From assembly GCA_963736525.1 (NCBI GenBank), contig CAVTPF010000018.1:186001-250000 (forward strand): 64,000 bases of DNA. Reading direction: 5' to 3'. The stretch comes from Bog-473 sp963736525 (lineage in GTDB: Bacteria > Actinomycetota > Acidimicrobiia > Acidimicrobiales > RAAP-2). This document shows, piece by piece, positions 1 to 9,423 of the stretch (position 1 is the stretch's first letter; the number at the start of each line of letters is the position of its first letter). The notes under the pieces were generated by a model that was not told the origin of the DNA, searched no databases, and saw only the letters and a program-made list of their open reading frames with translations. The position numbers were made by a program, and so were the translations under genes.

Positions 1-1
1 C

Positions 2-562
2 GGCACCGTCGCCGCCGTGTGCCGCGCCGCGCCGGGCCTGGTCATCGTCGACGAGGCCTACGGCCAGTTCTCCCCCTGGTCGGCGCTCGACATGCGCGGG
101 CCCGAGCACCCGGGCCTCGTGGTGACCCGCACCTTTTCCAAGACCTGGGCCATGGCCGGCGCGCGGCTCGGCTACCTGGTGGCCGACCCGGCCGTGGTGG
201 CGGCGTGCGAAGCGGTCGTGCTGCCGTATCACCTCTCCGCGCAGACGCAGCTGGCCGGCCTCCTGGCCCTGCGCCACGTGCCGGAGATGGAGTCCCGGGT
301 GGCCCGGATCGCGGAGGAGCGGGGGCGCGTGGCGGCGGCGCTGGCGGACCTGCCCGTCGACAGCTGGCCCTCCGACGCCAACTTCATCCTGTTCCGCCCG
401 CGCGACCGCGACGCGGACGACGTGTGGGCCTCGCTCCTCGCGCGCTCGGTGCTCATCCGCAACTGCGCCGGGTGGGAGGGGCTGCGGGGCTGCCTGCGCG
501 TCACCATCGGGACCGCCGAGGAGAACGACCGCTTCCTCCACGCCTTGAAGGAGAGCCTGTGA
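2..562 (+). CDS. hisC: Histidinol-phosphate aminotransferase, C-terminal part
   Basis: This PLP-dependent aminotransferase converts imidazole acetol phosphate to histidinol phosphate in histidine synthesis in the cytosol. The window cuts off the N-terminal half, and about 186 residues remain. The retained part opens just before the conserved IVDEAYGQF stretch, where Asp and Tyr hold the PLP ring. It is followed by the Schiff-base lysine in TFSKTWAMAGARLGY, and a conserved Arg near the end (GCLRVTIG) should bind the substrate carboxylate or phosphate. The stop overlaps the GTG of hisB by four bases (GTGA), so the two genes are probably translationally coupled. Family assignment is firm because of this motif set and the his-operon context. 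Only the true start is unknown. Confidence 0.95.
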   Translation, partial: GTVAAVCRAAPGLVIVDEAYGQFSPWSALDMRGPEHPGLVVTRTFSKTWAMAGARLGYLVADPAVVAACEAVVLPYHLSAQTQLAGLLALRHVPEMESRVARIAEERGRVAAALADLPVDSWPSDANFILFRPRDRDADDVWASLLARSVLIRNCAGWEGLRGCLRVTIGTAEENDRFLHALKESL

Positions 563-1161
563 CCACCGCCGACCGCCGTGCCACCAAGCAGCGCGCCACC
601 AAGGAGACCACCGTGGACGTCGCGCTCAGCATCGACGGTGTCGGCCGGACCGAGGTCTCGACCGGCCTGCCCTTCTTCGACCACATGGTCGAGCAGCTGG
701 GCCGCCACGCCTCCTTCGATCTCACCGTGCGGGCGACCGGCGACCTCCACGTCGATGCACACCACACGGTGGAGGACGTCGGGATCGTGCTGGGCGGGTG
801 CCTGGCCGAGGCGCTCGGTGACAAGGCGGGCATCCGCCGCTTCGCCTCCGTGCTGCTGCCGCTCGACGAGGCGCTCATTGAGGTCGCGCTCGACCTGTCG
901 GGGCGGCCGTTCCTCGCCTATGGGCTCGAGTTCGCACCCGATACCCCGGGCCTGGGCAATCCGCCCTTCGACCCGCAGCTGGCCGAGGAGTTCTGGCGTG
1001 CCTTCACCACCGCAGCCGGTCTCACGCTGCACGTCCACCGCCTGCACGGGAAGAACACGCACCACATGCTGGAAGCAAGCTTCAAGGGGGTCGCCCGCTG
1101 CCTGCGCGACGCCGTGCGCGTGGAGGGGGGTGGCATCCCCTCGACCAAGGGCAGCCTGTGA
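559..1161 (+). CDS. hisB: Imidazoleglycerol-phosphate dehydratase
   Basis: HisB removes water from imidazole glycerol phosphate to give imidazole acetol phosphate. The product is about 200 residues, the usual size of the monofunctional enzyme, and there is no fused histidinol-phosphatase domain. Visible metal and active-site motifs are FFDHMVEQLGRHA, DLHVDAHHTVEDVGIVLG and, near the C-terminus, KNTHHMLEASFKG, which supply the His and Glu ligands for two Mn ions. The GTG start at 559 shares bases with the hisC stop. Its own stop overlaps the GTG of hisH in the same GTGA manner, so it sits within a tightly packed his operon. Confidence 0.97.
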   Translation: MTTADRRATKQRATKETTVDVALSIDGVGRTEVSTGLPFFDHMVEQLGRHASFDLTVRATGDLHVDAHHTVEDVGIVLGGCLAEALGDKAGIRRFASVLLPLDEALIEVALDLSGRPFLAYGLEFAPDTPGLGNPPFDPQLAEEFWRAFTTAAGLTLHVHRLHGKNTHHMLEASFKGVARCLRDAVRVEGGGIPSTKGSL

Positions 1162-1790
1162 CCGGAGGGCCACGCATTGCCGTGCTCGACTACGGCATCG
1201 GCAATCTCCGCTCCGCCGAGAAGGCGTTGCAGCACGTGGGCGCGGCGGCGCGCCTGGTCACCGACGCGGCGACGGTCGAGGCGGCCGATGGGGTCGTGCT
1301 CCCTGGTGTCGGCGCGTTCGGCGCCTGTGCGCGGGCGCTGGGGGAGAGCGGCCTGGAGGAACCCGCCCGGACGGCACTCGCTGCCGGCGTGCCCTTCTTC
1401 GGGGTCTGCGTCGGCTTCCAACTCCTCTACGAGGACTCCGTCGAGAGCCCCGGTGCCCGGGGTCTGGGTGTCTTCGCCGGGACCGTCGGTCCTCTGCCGC
1501 CCGGCGTCAAACATCCGCAGATGCAGTGGAACACGCTGGACGTCGTCGGCGACGGCACGCCGGCACCGCTGCGGGGTCTGGGCGAGCACCCGTGGGTGTA
1601 CTTCGTCCACTCGTACGCGCCGCCGGTCGGAAGCGAGACGGTTGCCGTGTGCGACTACGGCGGGCCGGTCGCCGCGCTCGTCACCAGGGGTCCGCTCTGG
1701 GGCGCGCAGTTCCACCCGGAGAAGTCCGGCGCCACCGGCCTGGCGCTCCTGGCGAATTTCGTGGCGTTGGCGGCGGCACGACCGTCGTGA
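1158..1790 (+). CDS. hisH: Imidazole glycerol phosphate synthase, glutaminase subunit
   Basis: HisH hydrolyses glutamine and passes ammonia to HisF in the imidazole glycerol phosphate synthase complex. It is a class I glutamine amidotransferase of 210 residues. The nucleophile is Cys84 in GVCVGFQ (more often GICLGMQ in the family), and His186 and Glu188 in FHPEKS complete the triad. The N-terminal DYGIGNLRS motif is typical of HisH. The GTG start overlaps the hisB stop, and its TGA shares one base with the hisA ATG. HisF, its partner, lies one gene downstream. Confidence 0.97.
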   Translation: MTGGPRIAVLDYGIGNLRSAEKALQHVGAAARLVTDAATVEAADGVVLPGVGAFGACARALGESGLEEPARTALAAGVPFFGVCVGFQLLYEDSVESPGARGLGVFAGTVGPLPPGVKHPQMQWNTLDVVGDGTPAPLRGLGEHPWVYFVHSYAPPVGSETVAVCDYGGPVAALVTRGPLWGAQFHPEKSGATGLALLANFVALAAARPS

Positions 1791-2548
1791 TGGAGCTGCT
1801 CGCGGCCATCGACCTGCGGGCGGGGACCGCCGTCCGGCTCACGCAGGGCGACTTCGACCGCGAGAAGGGGTACGGCGACCCCACCGCGCTCGCGGCCCGT
1901 TACATCGCCGGCGGCGCGCGCTGGATCCACGTCGTCGACCTCGAGGCCGCGCGCACCGGCGTGCCCCACGAGCGCGCCGCGCTGGCCGAGATCGTCCGCC
2001 TGGCCGGCGCCGCCTCGGTCCGCGTGCAGGCCGGCGGGGGCATCCGGTCGGAGGAGGCCGTCGCCGAGCTGCTGGGCAGCGGCGTGGCCCGGGTCGTGCT
2101 CGGCACGGCCGTGCTGGAAGAGCCGGCGTTGGCCGCTCGCTGCGCGCGTCGCTGGCCCGGGGGCGTGGCGGTGGGCCTCGACTACCGGGTGGGGGAGGAC
2201 GGGGTGGCCGAGGCACAGTCCCAGGGCTGGCGGACCGGCTCGGGCCGCGCCGTGCGCGAGCTGCTGGAGGAGTGGGCGGGCGAGCCGATCGGCGCAGTCG
2301 TGGCCACGGCGGTGGCCCGGGACGGCATGCTGGCCGGTCCCGATGTGGCCGGCCTCGGGTCACTGCTCGCCGGCACCGCGCTCCCGCTGATCGCGTCGGG
2401 GGGCGTGGCGTCGGCGGTGGACCTGGCGAGCCTGGCCCGGCTCCGGGCATCGGGGCGCGCCCTGACCGGCGCTGTTGTCGGCAAGGCGCTGGTCGAAGGA
2501 CGGCTGGGCGTGAAGGAGGCGTTGGCCGCGTGCGCAGCGTCCGCCTGA
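1790..2548 (+). CDS. hisA: ProFAR isomerase HisA
   Basis: HisA is a (beta/alpha)8-barrel of 252 residues that isomerises ProFAR to PRFAR. Asp in AAIDLRAG near the N-terminus and Asp in VARDGM in the second half match the catalytic pair of the family. QAGGGIRS and IASGGV form the two phosphate-binding loops. In many actinobacteria this gene encodes PriA, which also does the TrpF reaction. Here a separate trpF lies at 8740, so a single HisA role is more likely, though dual activity cannot be excluded from sequence alone. The ATG at 1790 uses the last base of the hisH stop. The adjacent GTG at 1787 is an alternative. Confidence 0.93.
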   Translation: MELLAAIDLRAGTAVRLTQGDFDREKGYGDPTALAARYIAGGARWIHVVDLEAARTGVPHERAALAEIVRLAGAASVRVQAGGGIRSEEAVAELLGSGVARVVLGTAVLEEPALAARCARRWPGGVAVGLDYRVGEDGVAEAQSQGWRTGSGRAVRELLEEWAGEPIGAVVATAVARDGMLAGPDVAGLGSLLAGTALPLIASGGVASAVDLASLARLRASGRALTGAVVGKALVEGRLGVKEALAACAASA

Positions 2549-3294
2549 TCCCCTGCCTCGACGTCACCGCGGGCCGCGTCGTCAAGGGCGTCCGCTTCGT
2601 CGGCCTCACCGACGAAGGCGACCCGGTCGAGCTGGCCGCACGCTACGACGCCGAGGGCGCCGACGAGATCACGTTCCTCGACATCACGGCCTCCTCCGAG
2701 CAGCGCGACACCATGGTCTCGGTGGTGGCCCGCACGGCCGAGCAGGTCTTCATCCCCCTGACGGTGGGTGGCGGCGTCAGGCAGGCCGAGGACGCACGCC
2801 GCCTCCTGCGCGCCGGGGCGGACAAGGTCGCCGTGAACACCGCAGCGGTGGAGCGCCCGGAATTGGTGCGGGAGATCGCGGCCGAGTTCGGCGGGCAGTG
2901 CGTGGTCGTGGCCATCGACGCACGGGCCCGGGGGGAGCATGGTGGCTGGGAGGTGTACACGCACGGGGGACGGAGGCCGGCCGGCCGCGACGCGGTGGCC
3001 TGGGCCGCCGAGTGTGCCGCCAACGGGGCGGGCGAGATCCTGCTCACGTCCATGGATCGCGACGGCACGAAGGATGGGTTCGACCTCGCGTTGACGCGGG
3101 CGGTCGTCGACGCCGTGGAGATCCCGGTGGTGGCGTCGGGCGGCGTGGGGCGGCTCCAGGACCTGGTGGACGGCGCCCTCGAGGGCGGGGCCGACGCGGT
3201 GCTGGCGGCCTCCATCTTCCACCGGCGTGAGTTCAGCATCGGGGAGGCCAAGGCCTACATGGCGGCGCGCGGCGTCACCGTCCGGCCCGTCTGA
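2530..3294 (+). CDS. hisF: Imidazole glycerol phosphate synthase, cyclase subunit
   Basis: HisF is the cyclase partner of HisH and makes imidazole glycerol phosphate plus AICAR. It is a (beta/alpha)8-barrel of 254 residues. It starts MRSVRLIPCLDV, where the Asp is the first catalytic residue. The second lies in VVAIDAR, and SMDRDGTKDGF is the standard HisF loop. VGGGVR and ASGGVG bind phosphate. The GTG start at 2530 overlaps the end of hisA by 19 bases, which is the only start that keeps the conserved N-terminus. The family call is certain. Confidence 0.97.
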   Translation: MRSVRLIPCLDVTAGRVVKGVRFVGLTDEGDPVELAARYDAEGADEITFLDITASSEQRDTMVSVVARTAEQVFIPLTVGGGVRQAEDARRLLRAGADKVAVNTAAVERPELVREIAAEFGGQCVVVAIDARARGEHGGWEVYTHGGRRPAGRDAVAWAAECAANGAGEILLTSMDRDGTKDGFDLALTRAVVDAVEIPVVASGGVGRLQDLVDGALEGGADAVLAASIFHRREFSIGEAKAYMAARGVTVRPV

Positions 3295-3311
3295 CCTGGA
3301 AGGGTGCCCTC

Positions 3312-3725
3312 GTGCGGTACCGTGCGAGGGTGCCCACGTCGACGAGGAAGAACGGGTCTGCCGAGGCCGGGGGCGAGGCGCAGGCCGCGATGGCGGCGAC
3401 CGCTCAGCCCGAGGACAAGCAGCCGATCTCGGTGCTCTTCGACCGCGTCATGGTCCAGATCTCGCCGACCGACGGCGAGCGGCGCTCCCGTGCCGGCATC
3501 CTCATACCGGCGACGGCGCAGATCACCCGGCGCCTGACCTGGGCCGAAGCGGTGGCGGTCGGTCCGCACGTCCGCACCGTCAAGGTCGGCGACACCGTCC
3601 TGTTCAATCCCGAGGACCGTTTCGAGGTCGAGGTGCACGGCGAGGAGTACGTGATCCTGCGCGAGCGCGACATCCACGCCATCGCGTCCACCCGCAACGA
3701 CAGCGGCACGGGGCTCTACCTTTGA
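3312..3725 (+). CDS. GroES/Cpn10-like protein in the his operon
   Basis: This 137-residue protein resembles the 10 kDa chaperonin family. After a polar N-terminal extension of about 35 residues it reads ISVLFDRVMVQ, then SRAGILIPATAQ, AVAVGPHV, VKVGDTVLFNP and EEYVILRERDIHAI, the usual order of GroES beta-strands with a mobile-loop region. GGAAGGG-type Shine-Dalgarno bases at 3298-3304 lie seven bases before the GTG at 3312, which supports this start over ATG 3390. No groEL is nearby. Its stop overlaps the TTG of hisI, so it is probably co-translated with histidine genes. Whether it binds a GroEL ring or has another role is unknown. Confidence 0.8.
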   Translation: MRYRARVPTSTRKNGSAEAGGEAQAAMAATAQPEDKQPISVLFDRVMVQISPTDGERRSRAGILIPATAQITRRLTWAEAVAVGPHVRTVKVGDTVLFNPEDRFEVEVHGEEYVILRERDIHAIASTRNDSGTGLYL

Positions 3726-4140
3726 GTGCCACCGGGGCCGGGGCCGCCGCGGCCTCCGCCGTGCCCGAGGGGATCGCGCTGAAGGTCGACGAGGACCTGG
3801 TGGGTGCGGTGGACTTCGCCAAGGACCCTGACGGCCTGGTGCCCGCCATCGTGCAGGACGCCACGGACGGCACGGTGCTGACGCTCGCCTACATGGACGC
3901 CGAGGCGTTGCGCCGGACGCTGGCCTCGGGGCGCTCGTGGTTCTACAGCCGGAGCCGCCGGGAGTACTGGCAGAAGGGCGAGACGTCGGGTGATCGCCAG
4001 TACGTGCGCGAGGTGCGGCTGGACTGCGACGGCGACGCCCTGGTGGTGCTGGTGGACCAGCACGGACGAGGGGCCTGTCATACCGGGGAGCGATCGTGCT
4101 TCCACCGCACCGTCGGCACGGGCCCGGGGGTGCCCGCGCC

Positions 4141-4144
<4 letters not shown>
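3722..4144 (+). CDS. hisI: Phosphoribosyl-AMP cyclohydrolase
   Basis: HisI opens the adenine ring of phosphoribosyl-AMP. The 140-residue product has the core WFYSRSRREYWQKGETSG and the zinc cysteines in RLDCDGDA and GACHTGERSCF. It is the stand-alone cyclohydrolase with no HisE domain, and no hisE is present in the window. The TTG at 3722 overlaps the previous stop as TTGA. GTG at 3761 is an alternative that would drop an Ala-rich leader of 13 residues. The end overlaps the trpE GTG, which links the his and trp genes into one packed unit. Confidence 0.94.
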
Positions 4145-5729
<1,585 letters not shown>

Positions 5730-5733
<4 letters not shown>

Positions 5734-6743
5734 GCCCCCTCGACGCCGAGACGGCGGCATTGCGGCACGGGGCTGGGGCGTTCCGCTCGCCCCGCGACGT
5801 GCTGGCGGTGCGCGGGCCCGACGCCGAGGCGTACCTGCAGGGCCAGCTGAGCCAGGACGTGGCCGCCCTGGCGGTGGGCGAAGCGGCGGACAGCCTGCTG
5901 CTGGAGCCGGACGGGAAGCTGTCGGCCCTGCTGCGGGTGACCCGCACCGACGCGCAGGGTTTCGTGCTCGACGTCGAGGGCGGCTACGGCGACGCGGTGG
6001 CGGCGCGGCTGCGGCGCTTCCTCCTGCGCTCCAAGGTGGAGCTGGAGCGGCTCCCCTGGCACTGCCTCTCCCTGCGGGGCGAGGCAGTCGGCGAGGTGGC
6101 GGCGGGCCTGCTGGCGGTGCTGGCCGAGCGGGGGGTGCTGGCGCTGCCCTTCGCGTGGAACGGGTGGACGGGGCTCGACCTGCTCGGCCCGGACGACGTG
6201 GTGCTCGGGCCCGACGCCGCCGACCTGCCGGCCGGGCTGGTGGCGTGTGGCGCCGACGCGGTCGAGGCCTGCCGCATCGTCTCGGGGGTGCCGGCCATGG
6301 GCACCGAGCTGACGGGCAAGACGATCGCCGCCGAGGCAGGGCTGGTGGATCGGACCGTGAGCTTCACGAAGGGCTGTTACACGGGACAAGAGCTCGTGGC
6401 GCGGATCGACTCCCGCGGCTCGAACGTGGCCCGCCGGCTCGTCGGGGTGGTGGGGCCGTCGGGGCCCGAGACGGAGTCGGCCGCTCTGGCGCAGGGCATG
6501 ACGCTGCACGCCGGGGAGGCGCCCGCCGGCGACGGCGCCGCCGGGGACAAGGTGGTCGGCACCGTCACCGCCGCGGCGTGGAGCGCGGAGCTGGGCGCCT
6601 GGGTGGCGCTCGGCTATCTCCACCGTGCCGTGGGGGCCCCGGGCCCGGTCCGGGTGCGCTCGGGAGACGGGCTCGGGGGCTCGCGCCCAGCCCGCGTCGA
6701 GCCGCTGCCGCTGGTCGTCCCCGCCGGCACCGGCTCGGCCTGA
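5730..6743 (+). CDS. ygfZ: YgfZ/GcvT-family folate-binding protein
   Basis: This 337-residue protein belongs to the YgfZ branch of the GcvT fold, which uses folate to help repair or assemble iron-sulfur enzymes. The signature KGCYTGQELVARI is present in the second half, preceded by SGVPAMGTEL. The N-terminal part starts with LAVRGPDAEAYLQGQLSQDV, typical of the family. It lacks the residues and neighbours expected of a real glycine-cleavage T protein. The GTG start overlaps the trpE stop (GTGA), so it appears co-translated with trpE. No functional link with tryptophan synthesis is evident. Confidence 0.88.
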
Positions 6744-6757
6744 CGGCGGGCGGATCG

Positions 6758-7207
6758 TTGCCAGACGGCCGGCACGAGGGTGGCTGGCGCACCCCGGCGG
6801 CGCTCGTCGCGGGCGGGGCCTACGCCCTGGCGGCGGCCGCGACGACGGCGTTCACCGGGCCGGCCGACGTCATCGCCGCGCTCCCGATCGCCGGGCTGGC
6901 GCTGGCCGTGGTGGTGCGCTGGCCGCGACGCCCGCAGCCGTTGGTACCGCCCGGGAAGGCAGCGGGCCATCCCTTCCGGGCCTGGGTCGTGCTCCTCGGG
7001 GCCATCGTGGTCTGGGAGCTGGCGCAGTACCTCGCCCGGGGCAGCCGCGGCGCCCACCCGACGTTGAGCTCCATGGCGGACGCGCTGGACCGCTTCTACC
7101 TGTTGAAGGCGCTTGTCCTCTTCGGCTGGCTGTGCCTCGGCGCCGGCATCGTCATCCGGGGCACGCCGGCCGGACCCACCGGGTCAGAACCCGTGACGCC
7201 GCCGTGA
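6758..7207 (+). CDS. Small membrane protein, four predicted helices
   Basis: A 149-residue protein of unknown function. Four hydrophobic stretches are visible, around residues 15-35, 38-55, 68-88 and 111-131, separated by short Arg/Pro-rich loops. This fits a small integral membrane protein. The only start that gives the whole reading frame is the TTG at 6758. No ATG or GTG lies in frame before the first helix, and the Shine-Dalgarno match is weak. Its stop overlaps the GTG of the next gene (GTGA), so the two are probably made together. M. tuberculosis also has a membrane protein gene between trpE and trpC (Rv1610), but homology was not established here. Confidence 0.72.
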   Translation: MPDGRHEGGWRTPAALVAGGAYALAAAATTAFTGPADVIAALPIAGLALAVVVRWPRRPQPLVPPGKAAGHPFRAWVVLLGAIVVWELAQYLARGSRGAHPTLSSMADALDRFYLLKALVLFGWLCLGAGIVIRGTPAGPTGSEPVTPP

Positions 7208-7401
7208 GCGCCGCGCTGACCTACACGGTCTGGGCGGTGCTCGGGGCTGGCGCGCTGGCGCTGTGGGCGTCGTCCCGCTCGGCGCGGGCGGCGCCGGCCC
7301 GTCCCATGGTCGTGCTGGCCCGGCTGGCCACGGGGCCCGTCCTGCGGGTCGTCCTGGTTCTGACCTGGATGTGGGCCGGGTGGCACCTGTTCGCGCGCTG
7401 A
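7204..7401 (+). CDS. Tiny two-helix membrane protein
   Basis: A 65-residue protein with two hydrophobic helices (about residues 4-22 and 44-58) and a basic loop between them. It ends in WMWAGWHLFAR, a pattern seen in short actinobacterial membrane proteins of the DUF6186 type. That family assignment is from memory and is tentative. The start codon GTG overlaps the preceding stop. Small size and strict overlap suggest it works with the membrane protein encoded just upstream. Confidence 0.65.
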   Translation: MSAALTYTVWAVLGAGALALWASSRSARAAPARPMVVLARLATGPVLRVVLVLTWMWAGWHLFAR

Positions 7402-7490
7402 GCCGGCACCGAGGGGCCCGGCGCGGCAACGCACCGGAATTGCAACCGGACGTCACCGAACATGAGACAACGGGGGTGCACGCTCGCGTC

Positions 7491-7658
7491 ATGAAGCGCC
7501 AGGGGGAGCAGGCGGCCGCGGAGGCGGAGGCGAGCACGTCCGGGACGCTGCCCGAGCTGCGTCCGTGGCGCGAGGCGGGATGGATCTTCCGAGACGGCGG
7601 GTGCGTCGCCATTGAGCGCCAGGGCGAGGAGACGCACTCGCGGGCACGGGCCGACTGA
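7491..7658 (+). CDS. Small hypothetical protein, first of a coupled pair
   Basis: A possible 55-residue polar protein starting MKRQGEQAAAEAEAS and containing GWIFRDGGCVAIERQGEE. I do not recognise it. GTG 7476 is an alternative start. The argument for coding is that its TGA overlaps the ATG of the following frame (TGATG) and that codon third positions are mostly G or C. The sequence has no membrane segment or known motif. It could also be a chance reading frame in GC-rich DNA. Confidence 0.4.
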   Translation: MKRQGEQAAAEAEASTSGTLPELRPWREAGWIFRDGGCVAIERQGEETHSRARAD

Positions 7659-7948
7659 TGGTCAGGGTCATCCGCCTGGCGGACGACGGGACCGAGGTGG
7701 CCGCGATCGAAGTCGACGATTTCACGATCGAGGTGCTCTACTCGGGCATCGCCAAGATGCTGCAAGACGCTGCGCTGCCGAGTGCCGCCGCCGAGACAGT
7801 GCCGGACGCGCTCTCCACGCGCGGGCCGCCTGCGCCGCGAGAAGATCTTGAGCCGGATCCGGGCCTGACCGCGGCGGGCGGGAGCCCGTGGGGCCGTGAC
7901 CCTGCGCCGGTGGTGGGCGGGGGCCGAAAGGGGGCGCCACTACGCTGA
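7658..7948 (+). CDS. Small hypothetical protein, second of a coupled pair
   Basis: A 96-residue protein whose first 35 residues look like a genuine small domain, with alternating hydrophobic residues in MVRVIRLADDGTEVAAIEV followed by DDFTIEVLYSGIAKMLQDA. The rest is Pro/Gly-rich and probably disordered. It starts at the ATG that overlaps the previous stop and ends just before the trpC promoter-like element. No family is recognised. Its position between two trp segments is the only hint of context. Confidence 0.5.
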   Translation: MVRVIRLADDGTEVAAIEVDDFTIEVLYSGIAKMLQDAALPSAAAETVPDALSTRGPPAPREDLEPDPGLTAAGGSPWGRDPAPVVGGGRKGAPLR

Positions 7949-7954
7949 AGCGTC
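7941..7954 (+). promoter_or_regulatory. Likely leaderless -10 element before trpC
   Basis: The hexamer TACGCT at 7941-7946 matches the actinobacterial TAnnnT -10 consensus. It ends eight bases before the trpC ATG, so transcription would begin at or next to the start codon. No clear -35 element is visible. This would give trpCFBA its own promoter separate from the his-trpE unit. Confidence 0.55.
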
Positions 7955-8743
7955 ATGCCCACCTACCTGGCGGACATCCTCGCCTCCCACCGGGCCCGCG
8001 CCGCCGGTGACGACCGCCCGCTCGGTGCGCTGGTCGAGCGGGCGGCGGGCCTGCCCGCACCGCGGGACTTCACGGGCGCCCTGCGGGGTGGTGGGCTGTC
8101 GTGCATCGCGGAGATCAAGCGACGTTCCCCGTCCAAGGGCGACCTCGACCCCGGTCTCCAGCCCGACCTCGTGGCCAAGGAGTACGTCGCCGGGGGCGCC
8201 GCGTGCCTGTCGGTACTGACCGACGAGGCGTACTTCGGCGGTTCGGCGGCGGACCTGGTCGCCGCCCGCCAGGCCTCGGGCCTCCCCGTCCTGCGCAAGG
8301 ACTTCACGGTCCAGGAAGCGGACGTGGCCGACGCCCGTCTCCTGGGCGCGGACGCGGTGCTCCTCATTGTGGCGGCGCTCGACGACGACGAACTGCGGCG
8401 CTGCGCCGGACTGGCCGCCGAGCTGGGCCTGGCGGCGCTCGTCGAGGTGCACGACGCGGCCGAGCTCGACCGCGCGCTGGCCGCGGGGTGCGGACTCGTC
8501 GGCGTCAACCAGCGCGACCTCCGCACCTTCGACGTCGATCACGAGCGCGCCTGCGACTTGGCCGCGCGCATCCCGCTCGGAGTGACCGCCGTCGCCGAGT
8601 CGGGCATCCGGGACGCGGCCGACGCCCGGCGACTGGCCGAGGCGGGGTACGACGCCATCTTGGTCGGCGAGACGCTCGTGCGGGCGGGGGACAGGGCGGC
8701 CCGGCTCCGCGAGCTGGTCGGTCATCCGGTCGGGGCGCGATGA
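7955..8743 (+). CDS. trpC: Indole-3-glycerol phosphate synthase
   Basis: TrpC closes the indole ring from CdRP. It is a (beta/alpha)8-barrel of 262 residues. Conserved motifs in order are AEIKRRSPSKG (catalytic Lys and phosphate loop), SVLTDEAYFGG, VLRKDFTVQ (catalytic Lys), GVNQRDLRTF and VAESGI. The ATG at 7955 lies eight bases after a TACGCT hexamer. Its ATGA junction with trpF shows coupling. It is the stand-alone enzyme, not fused to TrpF. Confidence 0.96.
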   Translation: MPTYLADILASHRARAAGDDRPLGALVERAAGLPAPRDFTGALRGGGLSCIAEIKRRSPSKGDLDPGLQPDLVAKEYVAGGAACLSVLTDEAYFGGSAADLVAARQASGLPVLRKDFTVQEADVADARLLGADAVLLIVAALDDDELRRCAGLAAELGLAALVEVHDAAELDRALAAGCGLVGVNQRDLRTFDVDHERACDLAARIPLGVTAVAESGIRDAADARRLAEAGYDAILVGETLVRAGDRAARLRELVGHPVGAR

Positions 8744-9423
8744 CGGACGGCCTGCTCGTCAAGATCTGCGGCATCACCTCGGAGGCCGACGCGCTGCTCT
8801 CGGTCAGCCTCGGGGCGTCCGCTGTGGGTTTCATCTTCGCCCCCTCGCCACGGCAGGTCTCGGTGCAGCTCGCGGCCGACATCGCCAAGCGCCTGCCCGA
8901 GGAGGTGCTGACCGTCGGGGTGTTCCGCGACGAGGCGCCCCAACGCGTCGTGGAGGCGGTGCGGCTGGCGGGTCTTGGTGCGGCGCAGCTGCACGGACAC
9001 GAGACCGCCGAGGAGACGCAGTGGGTCAGGGCGCGGGTGCCCACCGTGATCAAGGCCTTCAAGGCGGGCGAGCGCGCCATCGTCCGCTTCGAGGACTTCG
9101 GGGCGGACTACCTCCTCGTCGACGGCGACAATCCGGGTTCGGGCCAGGTCTTCGATTGGCGGCTCGCCGAGGGCGTGGCCGATCACCACCGCCTCATCGT
9201 CTCGGGCGGCCTGCGACCCGAGAACGTCGCCCAGGCGGTGGCCAACCTGCGGCCGGCGGGGGTGGACGTGTCCACCGGCGTCGAGTCCTCGCCCGGCCGC
9301 AAGGACCCGCTGCTGGTGCGGGACTTCATCGCCAACGCCCGGAAGGCCGGTGCGGACGCGGCCAGCCGCGACCCGCTGGCGGAGGCCGCCACCGAGGAGC
9401 CCTACGACTGGAGGGACGGGTGA
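8740..9423 (+). CDS. trpF: Phosphoribosylanthranilate isomerase
   Basis: TrpF converts phosphoribosylanthranilate to CdRP. The protein is 227 residues, a (beta/alpha)8-barrel. Cys10 in VKICGITSEAD is the expected general base, and the Asp in LLVDGDNPGSGQ is the likely acid. IVSGGL and VDVSTGVESSPGRKD form the phosphate site. A C-terminal tail of about 25 residues is rich in Ala, Asp and Glu. The ATG overlaps the trpC stop as ATGA, and its own TGA overlaps the trpB GTG. Having a dedicated trpF beside hisA is notable, because many actinobacteria rely on PriA for this step. Confidence 0.95.
   Translation: MTDGLLVKICGITSEADALLSVSLGASAVGFIFAPSPRQVSVQLAADIAKRLPEEVLTVGVFRDEAPQRVVEAVRLAGLGAAQLHGHETAEETQWVRARVPTVIKAFKAGERAIVRFEDFGADYLLVDGDNPGSGQVFDWRLAEGVADHHRLIVSGGLRPENVAQAVANLRPAGVDVSTGVESSPGRKDPLLVRDFIANARKAGADAASRDPLAEAATEEPYDWRDG

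Noticed and set aside
2280..2350. Apparent loss of a catalytic Asp in HisA (TAVARDGM instead of TDIxRDG)
   Set aside because: The catalytic Asp of HisA/PriA corresponds to the Asp in RDG, which is intact. The changed position is not the catalytic one.
4000..4140. Tryptophan attenuator or T-box leader before trpE
   Set aside because: trpE overlaps hisI by four bases, so there is no leader region. No Trp-codon-rich leader peptide was seen.
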